NCBI GenBank assembly: GCA_016931365.1
Contig: JAFGEY010000096.1
Location: 1-5,040 of the forward strand
DNA: 5,040 bases
Direction: 5' to 3'
From: Anaerolineae bacterium
GTDB taxonomy: Bacteria; Chloroflexota; Anaerolineae; JAFGEY01
The position numbers were made by a program, and so were the translations under genes. Below, piece by piece: positions 1-5,040 of this stretch (positions are counted from its first letter, which is position 1; each line of letters begins with the position of its first letter). The notes below the pieces were generated by a model. It searched no databases, was not told the DNA's origin, and worked only from the letters and a program-made list of their open reading frames with translations.

Positions 1-1971
1 TACCTGCGCAACCTGCAAGCGCGCAAAGCGTCGGTGCTGGACAGCATCCGCGAGCAGGACAAACTCACGCCCGAACTCGACCAGGCGATCCAGGCCGCCG
101 CCACGCTGCAAACCGTCGAAGACCTGTACCTGCCCTATAAGCCCAAGCGGCGCACTCGGGCGACGGTCGCCCGCGAGCATGGCCTGGAAGCGTTGGCGCA
201 GATGATCCTCGACCAGAGCGCGACCAAGGGCACGCCGGAGCAGTTTGCGCAAAAATTCTTGAGCGACGAGGTGCCCACCGTCGAAGACGCGCTGTCCGGC
301 GCGCGCGACATCGTCGCCGAGATCATCGCCGAGGATGCCCGTGTGCGCCAATACATCCGCCAGCGCACCCTTGAGGAAGCAGTGATCGCCTGCGCTGAGG
401 CCAAAAGCGGCGCCGACGCCGACGGCACTTTTCGTATGTATCACGATTATTCCGAGCCGCTGTCCAAAATCCCGCCCCATCGCTGGCTGGCGATCCGCCG
501 CGGCGAGAAGGAAAAGATGCTCAAGGTGCAGCTTGCCGCCTACGAGGAAGGATTGATCGGGTTGATTGAACGGCGCTATGTCAAGAACCCGCGCTCGCCC
601 TTTGCCGACCAGGCCCGACTGGCCGCCGCTGACGGCTACAAACGGCTGCTGGCCCCGGCCATCGAGCGCGACCTGCGCAGCGATCTGAGCGAGCGGGCTG
701 ACGAGCATGCGATCGAGGTTTTTGCTACCAACCTGCGCGCGCTGCTGCTCCAGCCACCGCTGCGCGGCATGCGCGTGGTGGGCATCGATCCCGGCTTTCG
801 CACCGGCTGCAAGGTGGCCCTGGTCGACGAGACCGGCAAGTTTACCGGCGGGATGACCATTTATCCTCACGAGCCGCAGAAAAAATGGGCCGAAGCGGCC
901 GATCTGCTGGTCAGACTGGTCAACGAGTTTGCGGTCGACGCCATTGCCGTCGGCAACGGCACCGCCTCGCGGGAGACGGAGCAGTTGGCCGCCGAGGTGG
1001 TGGTCAAGGCGGGGCGCGGAGCCTATGTGATGGTCAGCGAGGCGGGCGCGTCGGTCTATTCCGCGTCCGACCTGGCACGCGAGGAACTGCCCAATCTGGA
1101 CGTGTCGATGCGCGGCGCGGTGTCCATCGCGCGCCGGCTGCAAGACCCGCTGGCCGAGCTGGTCAAGATCGATCCACAGTCGATCGGCGTCGGCCTCTAC
1201 CAGCACGATGTCGATCAAAAACGACTGGGCGCAATGCTGGGCGCGGTGGTCGAATCGGCGGTGAACCACGTCGGCGTCGATCTGAACACGGCCTCGCCGG
1301 CGCTGCTGCAATACGTCTCCGGGGTCAACAAGCGGGTGGCGGCGAACATTGTCGCTCACCGCGACCAGAATGGGTCTTTCCGTTCGCGGCGCGAACTGAC
1401 CAAGGTCAAGGGATTGGGTGAAAAGGCCTTCGAGCAGGCCGCCGGGTTCCTGCGCGTGCCGGAGGGCGACAATCCGCTCGACAACACGCCGATCCATCCC
1501 GAATCGTACGGGGTAGTCAAGCAACTCTTTGAACTGATCGGCGCGCGCGGCGACGAGAAAGACCTGCCCCGGCGCGTAGAACGGTTCAAGGCATCACAAA
1601 ATATCAAAGAATTATCCCAACTGCTCGACATCGGTGTGCCCACCCTGACCGACATCCTGGATGGGCTGATGCGTCCGGGGCGCGACCCGCGCGACGAGCT
1701 GCCCCGGCCCATTTTGCGCAGTGACGTGCTCAAGATGGAAGACCTGCAAGAGGGAATGATATTGCAGGGCACGGTACGCAACGTGGTCGATTTCGGCGCG
1801 TTTGTGGACATCGGGGTCAAGCAAGATGGCCTGGTTCACGTCTCGCAGATGGCCGATCGTTACGTGCGCGACCCACACGCGATCCTCCACGTGGGCGACG
1901 TGATCAAGGTGCGCGTGGTCAGCATCGACCTGGATCGCGGGCGGATCGGATTGAGTATGAAGGGAGTGTAG
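1..1971 (+). CDS. tex: Tex-family S1 RNA-binding transcription accessory protein, 5'-truncated by window edge
   Basis: The frame is open from the first base (Tyr-Leu-Arg-Asn-Leu...) and ends at TAG 1969-1971, giving 656 residues. From remembered E. coli Tex, about 60 N-terminal residues lie outside the window, so the GTG at 34 is internal and not the start. Domains in order, numbered from window codon 1: rest of the helical Tex N-terminal region, with the family signature DLYLPYKPKRRTR near residues 41-53; YqgF/RNase H-like domain from about 257 (VVGIDPGFRTG); helix-hairpin-helix region around 421-485 (VGVDLNTAS, KGLGEKAFEQAAGFLRV); S1 OB-fold at about 582-654 (GMILQGTVRNVVDFGAFVDIG, QDGLVHVSQ). 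The protein stops right after the S1 domain, without the basic tail of enterobacterial Tex. Tex is a cytoplasmic nucleic-acid-binding protein related to eukaryotic Spt6 and linked to transcription. The reading frame is intact. It converges on the minus-strand gene ending at 2105. Confidence 0.96.
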   Translation, partial: YLRNLQARKASVLDSIREQDKLTPELDQAIQAAATLQTVEDLYLPYKPKRRTRATVAREHGLEALAQMILDQSATKGTPEQFAQKFLSDEVPTVEDALSGARDIVAEIIAEDARVRQYIRQRTLEEAVIACAEAKSGADADGTFRMYHDYSEPLSKIPPHRWLAIRRGEKEKMLKVQLAAYEEGLIGLIERRYVKNPRSPFADQARLAAADGYKRLLAPAIERDLRSDLSERADEHAIEVFATNLRALLLQPPLRGMRVVGIDPGFRTGCKVALVDETGKFTGGMTIYPHEPQKKWAEAADLLVRLVNEFAVDAIAVGNGTASRETEQLAAEVVVKAGRGAYVMVSEAGASVYSASDLAREELPNLDVSMRGAVSIARRLQDPLAELVKIDPQSIGVGLYQHDVDQKRLGAMLGAVVESAVNHVGVDLNTASPALLQYVSGVNKRVAANIVAHRDQNGSFRSRRELTKVKGLGEKAFEQAAGFLRVPEGDNPLDNTPIHPESYGVVKQLFELIGARGDEKDLPRRVERFKASQNIKELSQLLDIGVPTLTDILDGLMRPGRDPRDELPRPILRSDVLKMEDLQEGMILQGTVRNVVDFGAFVDIGVKQDGLVHVSQMADRYVRDPHAILHVGDVIKVRVVSIDLDRGRIGLSMKGV

Positions 1972-1996
1972 GGGCGAGGCATCCCTTGTACATAGT

Positions 1997-2111
1997 TCGT
2001 TGATCAAAATGCCAGGATGGCAGAGCCATGCCCAACCAGTGAGTGTCGTCTGGGGATACCTCGCCCTTACCAGGACGACGTCCTACCGGAAACCCATTTT
2101 CTGATCAACGA
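1997..2111. repeat. Imperfect inverted repeat in the convergent intergenic spacer
   Basis: The left arm TCGTTGATCA (1997-2006) is perfectly complementary to TGATCAACGA (2102-2111). Pairing continues inward as AAATG (2007-2011) with CATTT (2095-2099), with two unpaired bases in the right arm. Inside lie smaller stems: GCCA-GGA-TGGC (2011-2021), GTCGTC/TGG (2045-2053) with CCAGGACGAC (2070-2079, one bulged base), and AGGAC-GAC-GTCCT (2072-2084). The right arm includes the TGA stop of the phosphoesterase gene (2105-2107). Each outer arm has a short A/T run, so a bidirectional termination region between the two converging genes is possible. The loop is long for a classical intrinsic terminator. 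A tiny relic element with terminal repeats is an alternative. I recognised no tRNA or known ncRNA here. Confidence 0.4.
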
Positions 2112-3340
2112 CGAACGCCGCAAACGTCGATGCAGACGATCTCGGGCGGACAGAGAAACCGCGCGCGCGGTGCGGCCATCCCTTCCATGCCGATGCCGCG
2201 ACTGACGTACAGGGTCATCCCGTCGATGTTATAGCGCCCCATCTCATACTGCTTGCCGGTATCACTGCCGGTGGTCAGCGCGCCGTACAGGGGCAGCCTG
2301 AGCTGCCCGCCGTGGGTGTGCCCGGCCAGGTAGAGATCGACGTGCCCGGCCACCGCCTCGGCCACGCGCTCGGGGGTGTGAAAGAGCAACACCGTAAAGC
2401 GCTCGGGCGGCGCGCCGCTCAAGGCGCGCTCAACGGCGGGGATGTCGATGTGTGGCTCGCGGCTGGCGCTGGCCCCGGCGAGAACAATCCGGCAGTCATC
2501 TTGACCCACGTCGACGCGCTCGCTGCGCAGCCAGCAGATCGGCAGGCCGTCGAACAACGTTTCCAGCACTGCGTTGGGATCGACCTGGTGCGTGCCGCGC
2601 ACGGCATAGATGCCGCCTTTGGCCTTGAGTTGGCCCAGCACGCGGCGACACTCGGCAATCGCTTTTGGTTCGCCAATGTATGAAAAATTGAGATAATCGC
2701 CGGTCAACAGAATATAGTCGGCGTTCAATGCGTTGACCTTGCGTACCAGTGCTTCTTCGCGCCGGGTGACGCGCTCGACATGCAGATCGGAGACCTGCAC
2801 CAGGCGGACGGACGCGCCGGGCGGCATTTTTGGGGTGTGCAGTTCGAGATGGGTGACGTCCAGGCGGAACGGCTCGATGCGTGTGGCATAAACGACGGTC
2901 GCGCTAGCGAGCAGGTGCAGGAGCGGTACAACGATCAACATAGGCAGGGCGGACGCGCCGAGCCATAAACCGGCCAGCGCGACCAAGCCGATCGCCGTCC
3001 GCACGCCGATCAGCCCTGCCAGTGAGGGCTTGACCGGACCGAAGGAGAGTTTACGTCGGGGCAGCAGAGCCAGCCAGAGCCAGTCGAAAGCGGCAAAAGC
3101 GAGGTGGGCCAGCGCCGCAACCCAAGCAAGAATGGACGGCGTGGCAAGATACCATAATTCGCCGATCAGCGTACCCAAGACGAGAATGATCAGGACAAAA
3201 ACCAGGTCGGGCACGCGCTCGAGGCGGTGCAGTCCGATCAGTGCGTGATGCAGCCAGTTTTTGGGGTTGACGGGCGGCTCGTCGTTCCAGGGTTCGTTCA
3301 TCGGGGATCGAAAAGCCAGACACACGACAATTCGCCGCAT
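2105..3340 (-). CDS. Membrane-anchored calcineurin-like metallophosphoesterase (YkuE/YaeI-like)
   Basis: This is a 411-residue protein. The ATG at 3338-3340 is preferred because AAAGGAG lies 10 nt upstream; the later Met14 has no ribosome-binding site. The N-terminal part has about four hydrophobic helices (roughly 43-65, 68-93, 110-128, 131-151). A phosphoesterase domain follows from about 177 to the end. Metal-site motifs seen are D185-L-H187 (VSDLH), G214-D215, G249-T-H-Q252, H320 (LLFHTPE) and G340-H-T-H-G-G345. The C-terminus carries the family-typical YVSRGIG and RFLCPPEI segments. The third motif is normally GNHD/E; here the metal-ligand Asn is Thr250 and the acidic residue is Gln252, so activity may be reduced or altered. 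Family members hydrolyse phosphoester bonds using two metal ions; the substrate here is unknown. Several membrane helices are more than the single anchor usual in YkuE-type enzymes. The gene begins 22 bp after the FecR-domain gene and is probably co-transcribed with it. The enzyme domain is likely on one face of the cytoplasmic membrane; I cannot tell which. Confidence 0.9.
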   Translation of the reverse strand: MRRIVVCLAFRSPMNEPWNDEPPVNPKNWLHHALIGLHRLERVPDLVFVLIILVLGTLIGELWYLATPSILAWVAALAHLAFAAFDWLWLALLPRRKLSFGPVKPSLAGLIGVRTAIGLVALAGLWLGASALPMLIVVPLLHLLASATVVYATRIEPFRLDVTHLELHTPKMPPGASVRLVQVSDLHVERVTRREEALVRKVNALNADYILLTGDYLNFSYIGEPKAIAECRRVLGQLKAKGGIYAVRGTHQVDPNAVLETLFDGLPICWLRSERVDVGQDDCRIVLAGASASREPHIDIPAVERALSGAPPERFTVLLFHTPERVAEAVAGHVDLYLAGHTHGGQLRLPLYGALTTGSDTGKQYEMGRYNIDGMTLYVSRGIGMEGMAAPRARFLCPPEIVCIDVCGVRR

Positions 3341-3350
3341 GTCTGGCTTG

Positions 3351-3357
3351 CTCCTTT
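3351..3357 (-). promoter_or_regulatory. Shine-Dalgarno sequence of the phosphoesterase gene
   Basis: On the minus strand this reads AAAGGAG, followed by 10 nt and then ATG 3340-3338. It sits inside the 22-bp gap after the FecR-domain gene. It decides the start in favour of Met1 over Met14 (3301-3299), which is preceded only by GATCCCCG. Confidence 0.75.
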
Positions 3358-3362
3358 GGAGT

Positions 3363-4502
3363 TCAGTTGGTCTTGGGCGCTGCTTTGCCCGGTTCGTACC
3401 AGTCTTTGCTCACCTTGGCTCCGCGCGCGTCCATGACCTGGATCGAGCGGGCCATCGCCGGGCCGATCTTCCACTTGAACGGCCAGCGTGGGCCGGGCAG
3501 ATCGATGATTTCATCGATGGTGTAGCGGTAGGGCGGCGTGCCGCCTCTGACTTCGATGACCAGGGTCGCGCCCCAGTACTCGGTGCCGGTTTCATAGTAA
3601 AAGTCTTCGATATGATAACTAAAATCCAGCGGGCCGGGGATCGGCGTCGGCGTGCGCGTTGGCGTCGACGTGGGGCGCGGCGTTGGACGCGGTGTGGTGG
3701 TATGGGTTGGCGTTGGTGTGAGCGTCGGCGTCTCGGTCGGCGTCGGTGTGACCGTCGGTGTATGGGTCGGCGTGTGGGTGTTGGTCGGCGTCGGCGTGTG
3801 GGTCGGCGTGTGCGTGCGTGTCGGCGTCGGCGTGTGAGTGCCGGTCGGCGCGACAGGCACGGTGGGAGTCAGCACCGGCACGCCCAGGTCGGGCCCAGAA
3901 GCCCAACGAGTCCAGAACATCTCTTCTTCCTCGCTGATCCCGGTCGGTTGGCCGGGTTTTTCCCCGAAAAAGACCTCGGCCTGCTGGCTATAATCGAGCG
4001 CGACCGGGCCGCTGGGCGTCTCAAAGACCAGCGATCCGACCTTGACCGACACCCTGGCGCGCTTGTTGGGGAATACGGTCACGCTAAAGCGGGCCCCAAA
4101 GGCGGAGATCTTGCCCCAGGGCAATTCGATCTGATAAGCAACCTCGGGGGCTTCGCTTTCGACAAAGATGCGCCCTTCGGAGAGGACGATCAGGTGGTTT
4201 TTGGTTTCGTCGGTCTTGACGGCCAGCGTGGTCGACGGGGCGAGACGGACCAAGCCGCCATCCTCGGTGCGCATCATAATCGACGAGGCGGCGGCGGTGC
4301 GCACCTGCGCGCCGTTGAGCAATTTCAGCCCGTTGGCTGCTGGCTGCCAGGTCGACTCGGGGTCAGGGCGGTATGTGGTTTGACCAAACACCTCGATCAG
4401 GGTAAAGGCCGTGGGCGGCTCTTTGGTTTGTTGACAGGCTACCGTCAGGACGAACAGGCACACCAGCAGTGCCAGGCGGACGGTACGGCAAATCGGTTTC
4501 AT
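3363..4502 (-). CDS. FecR-domain lipoprotein with Thr/Pro-rich linker and C-terminal beta-rich domain
   Basis: This is a 379-residue protein starting at ATG 4502-4500, with GAGGAG 8 nt upstream. The N-terminus is a lipoprotein-type signal peptide: basic residues, hydrophobic 10-22, then Cys23 in LTVAC-QQ. The -3 position is Thr rather than Leu, so the lipobox is slightly atypical. Residues about 34-178 match the FecR fold (LIEVFGQTTYRP, LKLLNGAQVRTAAASSIMM, VRLAPSTTLAV, LSEGRIFVE, ISAFGARFSVTV, VSVKVGSLVFETPSG). Residues about 212-290 are a Thr/Pro linker built on TP and HTPT units. Residues 291-379 form a separate region with GGTPPYRYTID, reminiscent of SprB/Ig-like beta repeats. The protein is probably membrane-anchored outside the cytoplasm, the linker holding the C-terminal domain away from the membrane. 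Classical FecR regulates an ECF sigma factor with a TonB receptor. None is adjacent, so a structural, ligand- or carbohydrate-binding role is as likely as signalling. It is the first gene of a probable two-gene operon with the downstream phosphoesterase. Confidence 0.9.
   Translation of the reverse strand: MKPICRTVRLALLVCLFVLTVACQQTKEPPTAFTLIEVFGQTTYRPDPESTWQPAANGLKLLNGAQVRTAAASSIMMRTEDGGLVRLAPSTTLAVKTDETKNHLIVLSEGRIFVESEAPEVAYQIELPWGKISAFGARFSVTVFPNKRARVSVKVGSLVFETPSGPVALDYSQQAEVFFGEKPGQPTGISEEEEMFWTRWASGPDLGVPVLTPTVPVAPTGTHTPTPTRTHTPTHTPTPTNTHTPTHTPTVTPTPTETPTLTPTPTHTTTPRPTPRPTSTPTRTPTPIPGPLDFSYHIEDFYYETGTEYWGATLVIEVRGGTPPYRYTIDEIIDLPGPRWPFKWKIGPAMARSIQVMDARGAKVSKDWYEPGKAAPKTN
3633..3869 (-). 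repeat. Degenerate short tandem repeat encoding the Thr/Pro linker
   Basis: About 237 bp on the minus strand with 6-bp periodicity (ACNCCN, i.e. Thr-Pro), often grouped into 12-bp units such as CACACGCCGACC (His-Thr-Pro-Thr). On the plus strand it appears as GTCGGCGTNGGTGTG-like copies. The copies differ at third codon positions and by substitutions (THTPT, TPTNT, TPTET, RPTPRPT), so this is an old, diverged coding repeat and not a CRISPR array. The frame is kept throughout. Such linkers in surface proteins are extended and may be O-glycosylated; that is family knowledge, not shown here. Confidence 0.85.
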
Positions 4503-4510
4503 GCACAGTA

Positions 4511-4516
4511 CTCCTC
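4511..4516 (-). promoter_or_regulatory. Shine-Dalgarno sequence of the FecR-domain gene
   Basis: The minus strand reads GAGGAG, then 8 nt (TACTGTGC), then ATG 4502-4500. This is a strong ribosome-binding site with near-ideal spacing. It lies 7 nt after the 3' side of the hairpin at 4524-4541. Confidence 0.8.
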
Positions 4517-4523
4517 AATTTAA

Positions 4524-4541
4524 GGCCGCCTTGCGGCGGCC
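4524..4541 (-). promoter_or_regulatory. GC-rich hairpin with GCAA tetraloop in the FecR operon leader
   Basis: On the minus-strand RNA, GGCCGCC and GGCGGCC form a perfect 7-bp all-GC stem closed by GCAA, a GNRA tetraloop. It lies between the predicted transcription start (about 4547) and the ribosome-binding site (4511-4516), so the mRNA would begin a few bases before the hairpin. It is not followed by a clear T-run on either strand, so it is a poor intrinsic terminator. A stabilising 5' stem-loop is the simplest reading. Confidence 0.55.
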
Positions 4542-4553
4542 AGATTGGGGCAG

Positions 4554-4581
4554 AGTATAGCACAGAATGAGATGGGGTCAA
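4554..4581 (-). promoter_or_regulatory. Candidate sigma70-type promoter of the FecR-phosphoesterase operon
   Basis: The minus strand has -35 TTGACC (4581-4576), a 16-bp spacer, and -10 TATACT (4559-4554). The -10 is preceded by TGC, giving an extended -10 (TGN). Each hexamer matches five of six consensus bases. The predicted start is near 4547, giving a leader of about 45 nt with the hairpin and Shine-Dalgarno. It is placed directly upstream of the first gene of the unit. Confidence 0.6.
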
Positions 4582-4643
4582 GTTTGAGGGGATTTGTCGT
4601 TATGGGGATGCACAGTGCGATACACCATCACATTTTCCCCGGC

Positions 4644-4957
4644 TCAGGGCGTCTGGATGCCCAAGCACGCAGAGCCGAACACAAAGGGAACGTGCACTTG
4701 ATTATCCAGTAGAGATTGGTAGGGGTCGTAAATATACACCATTTGCACTTCATGGACACCTGTCTGGTTGGGCAGAGTCAGGCTGTCGTCCAGGAGAATT
4801 TCCTGCTTTTCATTGAGATGTACGACATACAGGTCTTTGCCTTTGAACTTGACTTGATGATAGTTCAAAAACTGCACCAGGCCATAGGTAACAGGCGTCG
4901 GGACGGTCATATCCAGGTTGGACAACCAGACACGATAAGGGAAGGCCTGATTAAGTA
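4644..4957 (-). pseudogene. C-terminal fragment of an unrecognised beta-rich protein, apparently cut by an insertion
   Basis: An open minus-strand frame ending at TGA 4646-4644 encodes about 103 residues from the putative insertion point (LNQAFPYRVWLSNLDM...GSACLGIQTP). The frame stays open to a stop at 5033-5031 but has no ATG or GTG. The only alternative start, TTG at 4925-4923, has no ribosome-binding site and would cut a continuous strand-like segment (YRVWLSNLD). Alternating hydrophobic stretches (VTYGLVQFLNYHQV, DLYVVHLNE, ILLDDSLTLP, GVHEVQMVYIYDP) suggest a CARDB/Ig-like beta-sandwich of a secreted or surface protein; the family is inferred. GC is about 45-50% by hand count, below the ~65% of a sampled tex line, hinting at a different origin. 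The likely cause of truncation is the IS630-like element beginning at TA 4956-4957. If no such element exists, this could instead be a short gene with a TTG start. Confidence 0.5.
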
Positions 4958-4974
4958 CACCGGAAACTAAGTTC

Positions 4975-5002
4975 TTGACAAATCCTGCCAGGCGTGGATA
5001 AT
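4975..5002 (+). promoter_or_regulatory. Strong sigma70-type promoter for the transposase-like ORF, probably leaderless
   Basis: The -35 TTGACA (4975-4980, perfect) and -10 GATAAT (4997-5002, five of six) are separated by 16 bp. Transcription would start near 5009, which is the A of the ATG, so the mRNA would have little or no 5' leader. No separately spaced Shine-Dalgarno is present; GGCAGG at 5003-5008 directly abuts the ATG. Confidence 0.6.
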
Positions 5003-5008
5003 GGCAGG
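4984..5008. repeat. Perfect 7-bp inverted repeat between promoter boxes and transposase start
   Basis: CCTGCCA (4984-4990) and TGGCAGG (5002-5008) flank 11 nt that contain most of the -10 box. As DNA it could be an operator. In RNA entering from outside, it would fold directly in front of the ATG at 5009. It lacks a following T-run on the plus strand and has only ATTTGTC after it on the minus strand, so terminator function is unlikely. Confidence 0.55.
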
Positions 5009-5040
5009 ATGAAAAAACAACATGTAAAACTCAGTGAAAA
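5009..5040 (+). CDS. N-terminus of a putative IS630-family transposase, 3'-truncated by window edge
   Basis: The ATG at 5009-5011 opens a frame MKKQHVKLSE, with the next codon incomplete. Only ten residues are visible. The pattern MKK-x-HV-x-L(S/T)-E resembles the start of IS630-type transposases, which continue into a helix-turn-helix DNA-binding region and a DDE catalytic domain outside this window. A strong promoter placed for leaderless transcription and a TA-ending candidate terminus upstream support the call. With so few residues, another small protein start or chance cannot be excluded. Confidence 0.45.
   Translation, partial: MKKQHVKLSE

Larger units (their letters stand above)
4956..5040 (+). 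mobile_element. Putative left end of an IS630-family insertion sequence (runs off the window)
   Basis: A candidate terminus begins at a TA dinucleotide (4956-4957), TACACCGGAAACTAAGTT, and runs straight into a TTGACA promoter and the start of a transposase-like ORF at 5009. IS630/Tc1-mariner elements insert at TA and duplicate it. Their transposase starts within a short distance of the terminal inverted repeat, as here (about 53 bp). The exact terminus is an inference because the matching right end lies beyond the window. Confidence 0.5.

Noticed and set aside
34..36. GTG as the start of the tex gene
   Set aside because: The frame is open to base 1 and the residues before it (YLRNLQARKAS) continue the Tex N-terminal region, so the gene simply begins outside the window.
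885..1421. 178-codon open frame overlapping tex in another frame
   Set aside because: The tex frame matches the family throughout; this frame gives an Arg/Gly-rich translation without domains.
1612..2007. 131-codon minus-strand open frame across the tex 3' end
   Set aside because: It overlaps the conserved S1 domain coding region of tex and has a composition typical of an antisense shadow.
1972..2104. Possible tRNA or small RNA gene in the spacer with several small stems
   Set aside because: No T-loop GTTCRA-like motif, no cloverleaf order and no recognised ncRNA signature; reported only as an inverted repeat.
3642..3848. GTCGGCGT-type repeats that could be mistaken for a CRISPR or VNTR array
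   Set aside because: There are no unique spacers of constant length; periodicity is 6/12 bp and in frame with the Thr/Pro linker on the minus strand.
3261..4523. 420-codon plus-strand open frame opposite the FecR-domain gene
   Set aside because: It is a reverse-strand shadow in high-GC DNA: low-complexity Arg/Gly-rich translation, no domain recognised. The minus strand has a signal peptide, FecR fold and a strong ribosome-binding site.
4501..4617. Direct repeat ATGCACAGT at 4501-4509 and 4608-4616
   Set aside because: Only 9 bp, one copy overlapping a start codon; easily explained by chance and not tied to any feature boundary.
4716..4970. 84-codon plus-strand open frame opposite the truncated fragment
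   Set aside because: The minus-strand translation has a better alternating beta-strand pattern; the plus frame has no ribosome-binding site that I can see and no recognised domain.

Overview
The window looks like a piece of a high-GC bacterial chromosome. The Thr-Pro-rich linker (TPTPT/THTPT type) joining a lipoprotein FecR domain to a C-terminal beta-rich domain is a style common in Chloroflexota (Anaerolineae and relatives). That assignment is an inference from protein style only; no rRNA or phylogenetic marker comparison was possible.

Layout: positions 1-1971 (+) hold the 3' part of a Tex-family S1 RNA-binding transcription accessory protein, cut by the window edge with roughly 60 N-terminal residues missing. 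A 133-bp convergent intergenic spacer (1972-2104) contains an imperfect inverted repeat whose right arm overlaps the last codons of the next gene. On the minus strand lies a two-gene unit, transcribed right to left. It starts with a lipoprotein with a FecR domain, Thr/Pro linker and C-terminal domain (4502-3363). After only 22 bp comes a four-helix membrane protein with a calcineurin-like metallophosphoesterase domain (3340-2105). The unit has a good candidate promoter (4554-4581), a GNRA-type hairpin close to the predicted 5' end of the mRNA, and clear Shine-Dalgarno sequences before both genes.

From about 4600 rightward the character changes. GC falls to roughly 45-50% by hand count of several 60-base lines, against about 65% in a sampled tex line. 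A minus-strand open frame (4957-4644) encodes the C-terminal ~103 residues of an unrecognised beta-rich protein with no credible start. It appears to be cut off at a TA dinucleotide at 4956-4957. To the right there is what looks like the left end of an IS630/Tc1-mariner-type insertion sequence: a candidate terminal sequence, a TTGACA/GATAAT promoter, a 7-bp inverted repeat, and the first codons of a plus-strand ORF (MKKQHVKLSE...) resembling IS630 transposase N-termini. The ATG lies only 7 nt after the -10 box, which suggests a leaderless transposase mRNA.

The tex gene is a housekeeping function unrelated to its neighbours. The FecR lipoprotein and the membrane phosphoesterase are probably co-expressed and both act at or outside the cytoplasmic membrane. 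The most noteworthy points are the IS-truncated gene with its leaderless-promoter arrangement, the changed metal-site motif in the phosphoesterase (GTHQ instead of GNHD/E), and the 5'-terminal hairpin on the FecR operon. I found no convincing new defence or mobile system inside the window.
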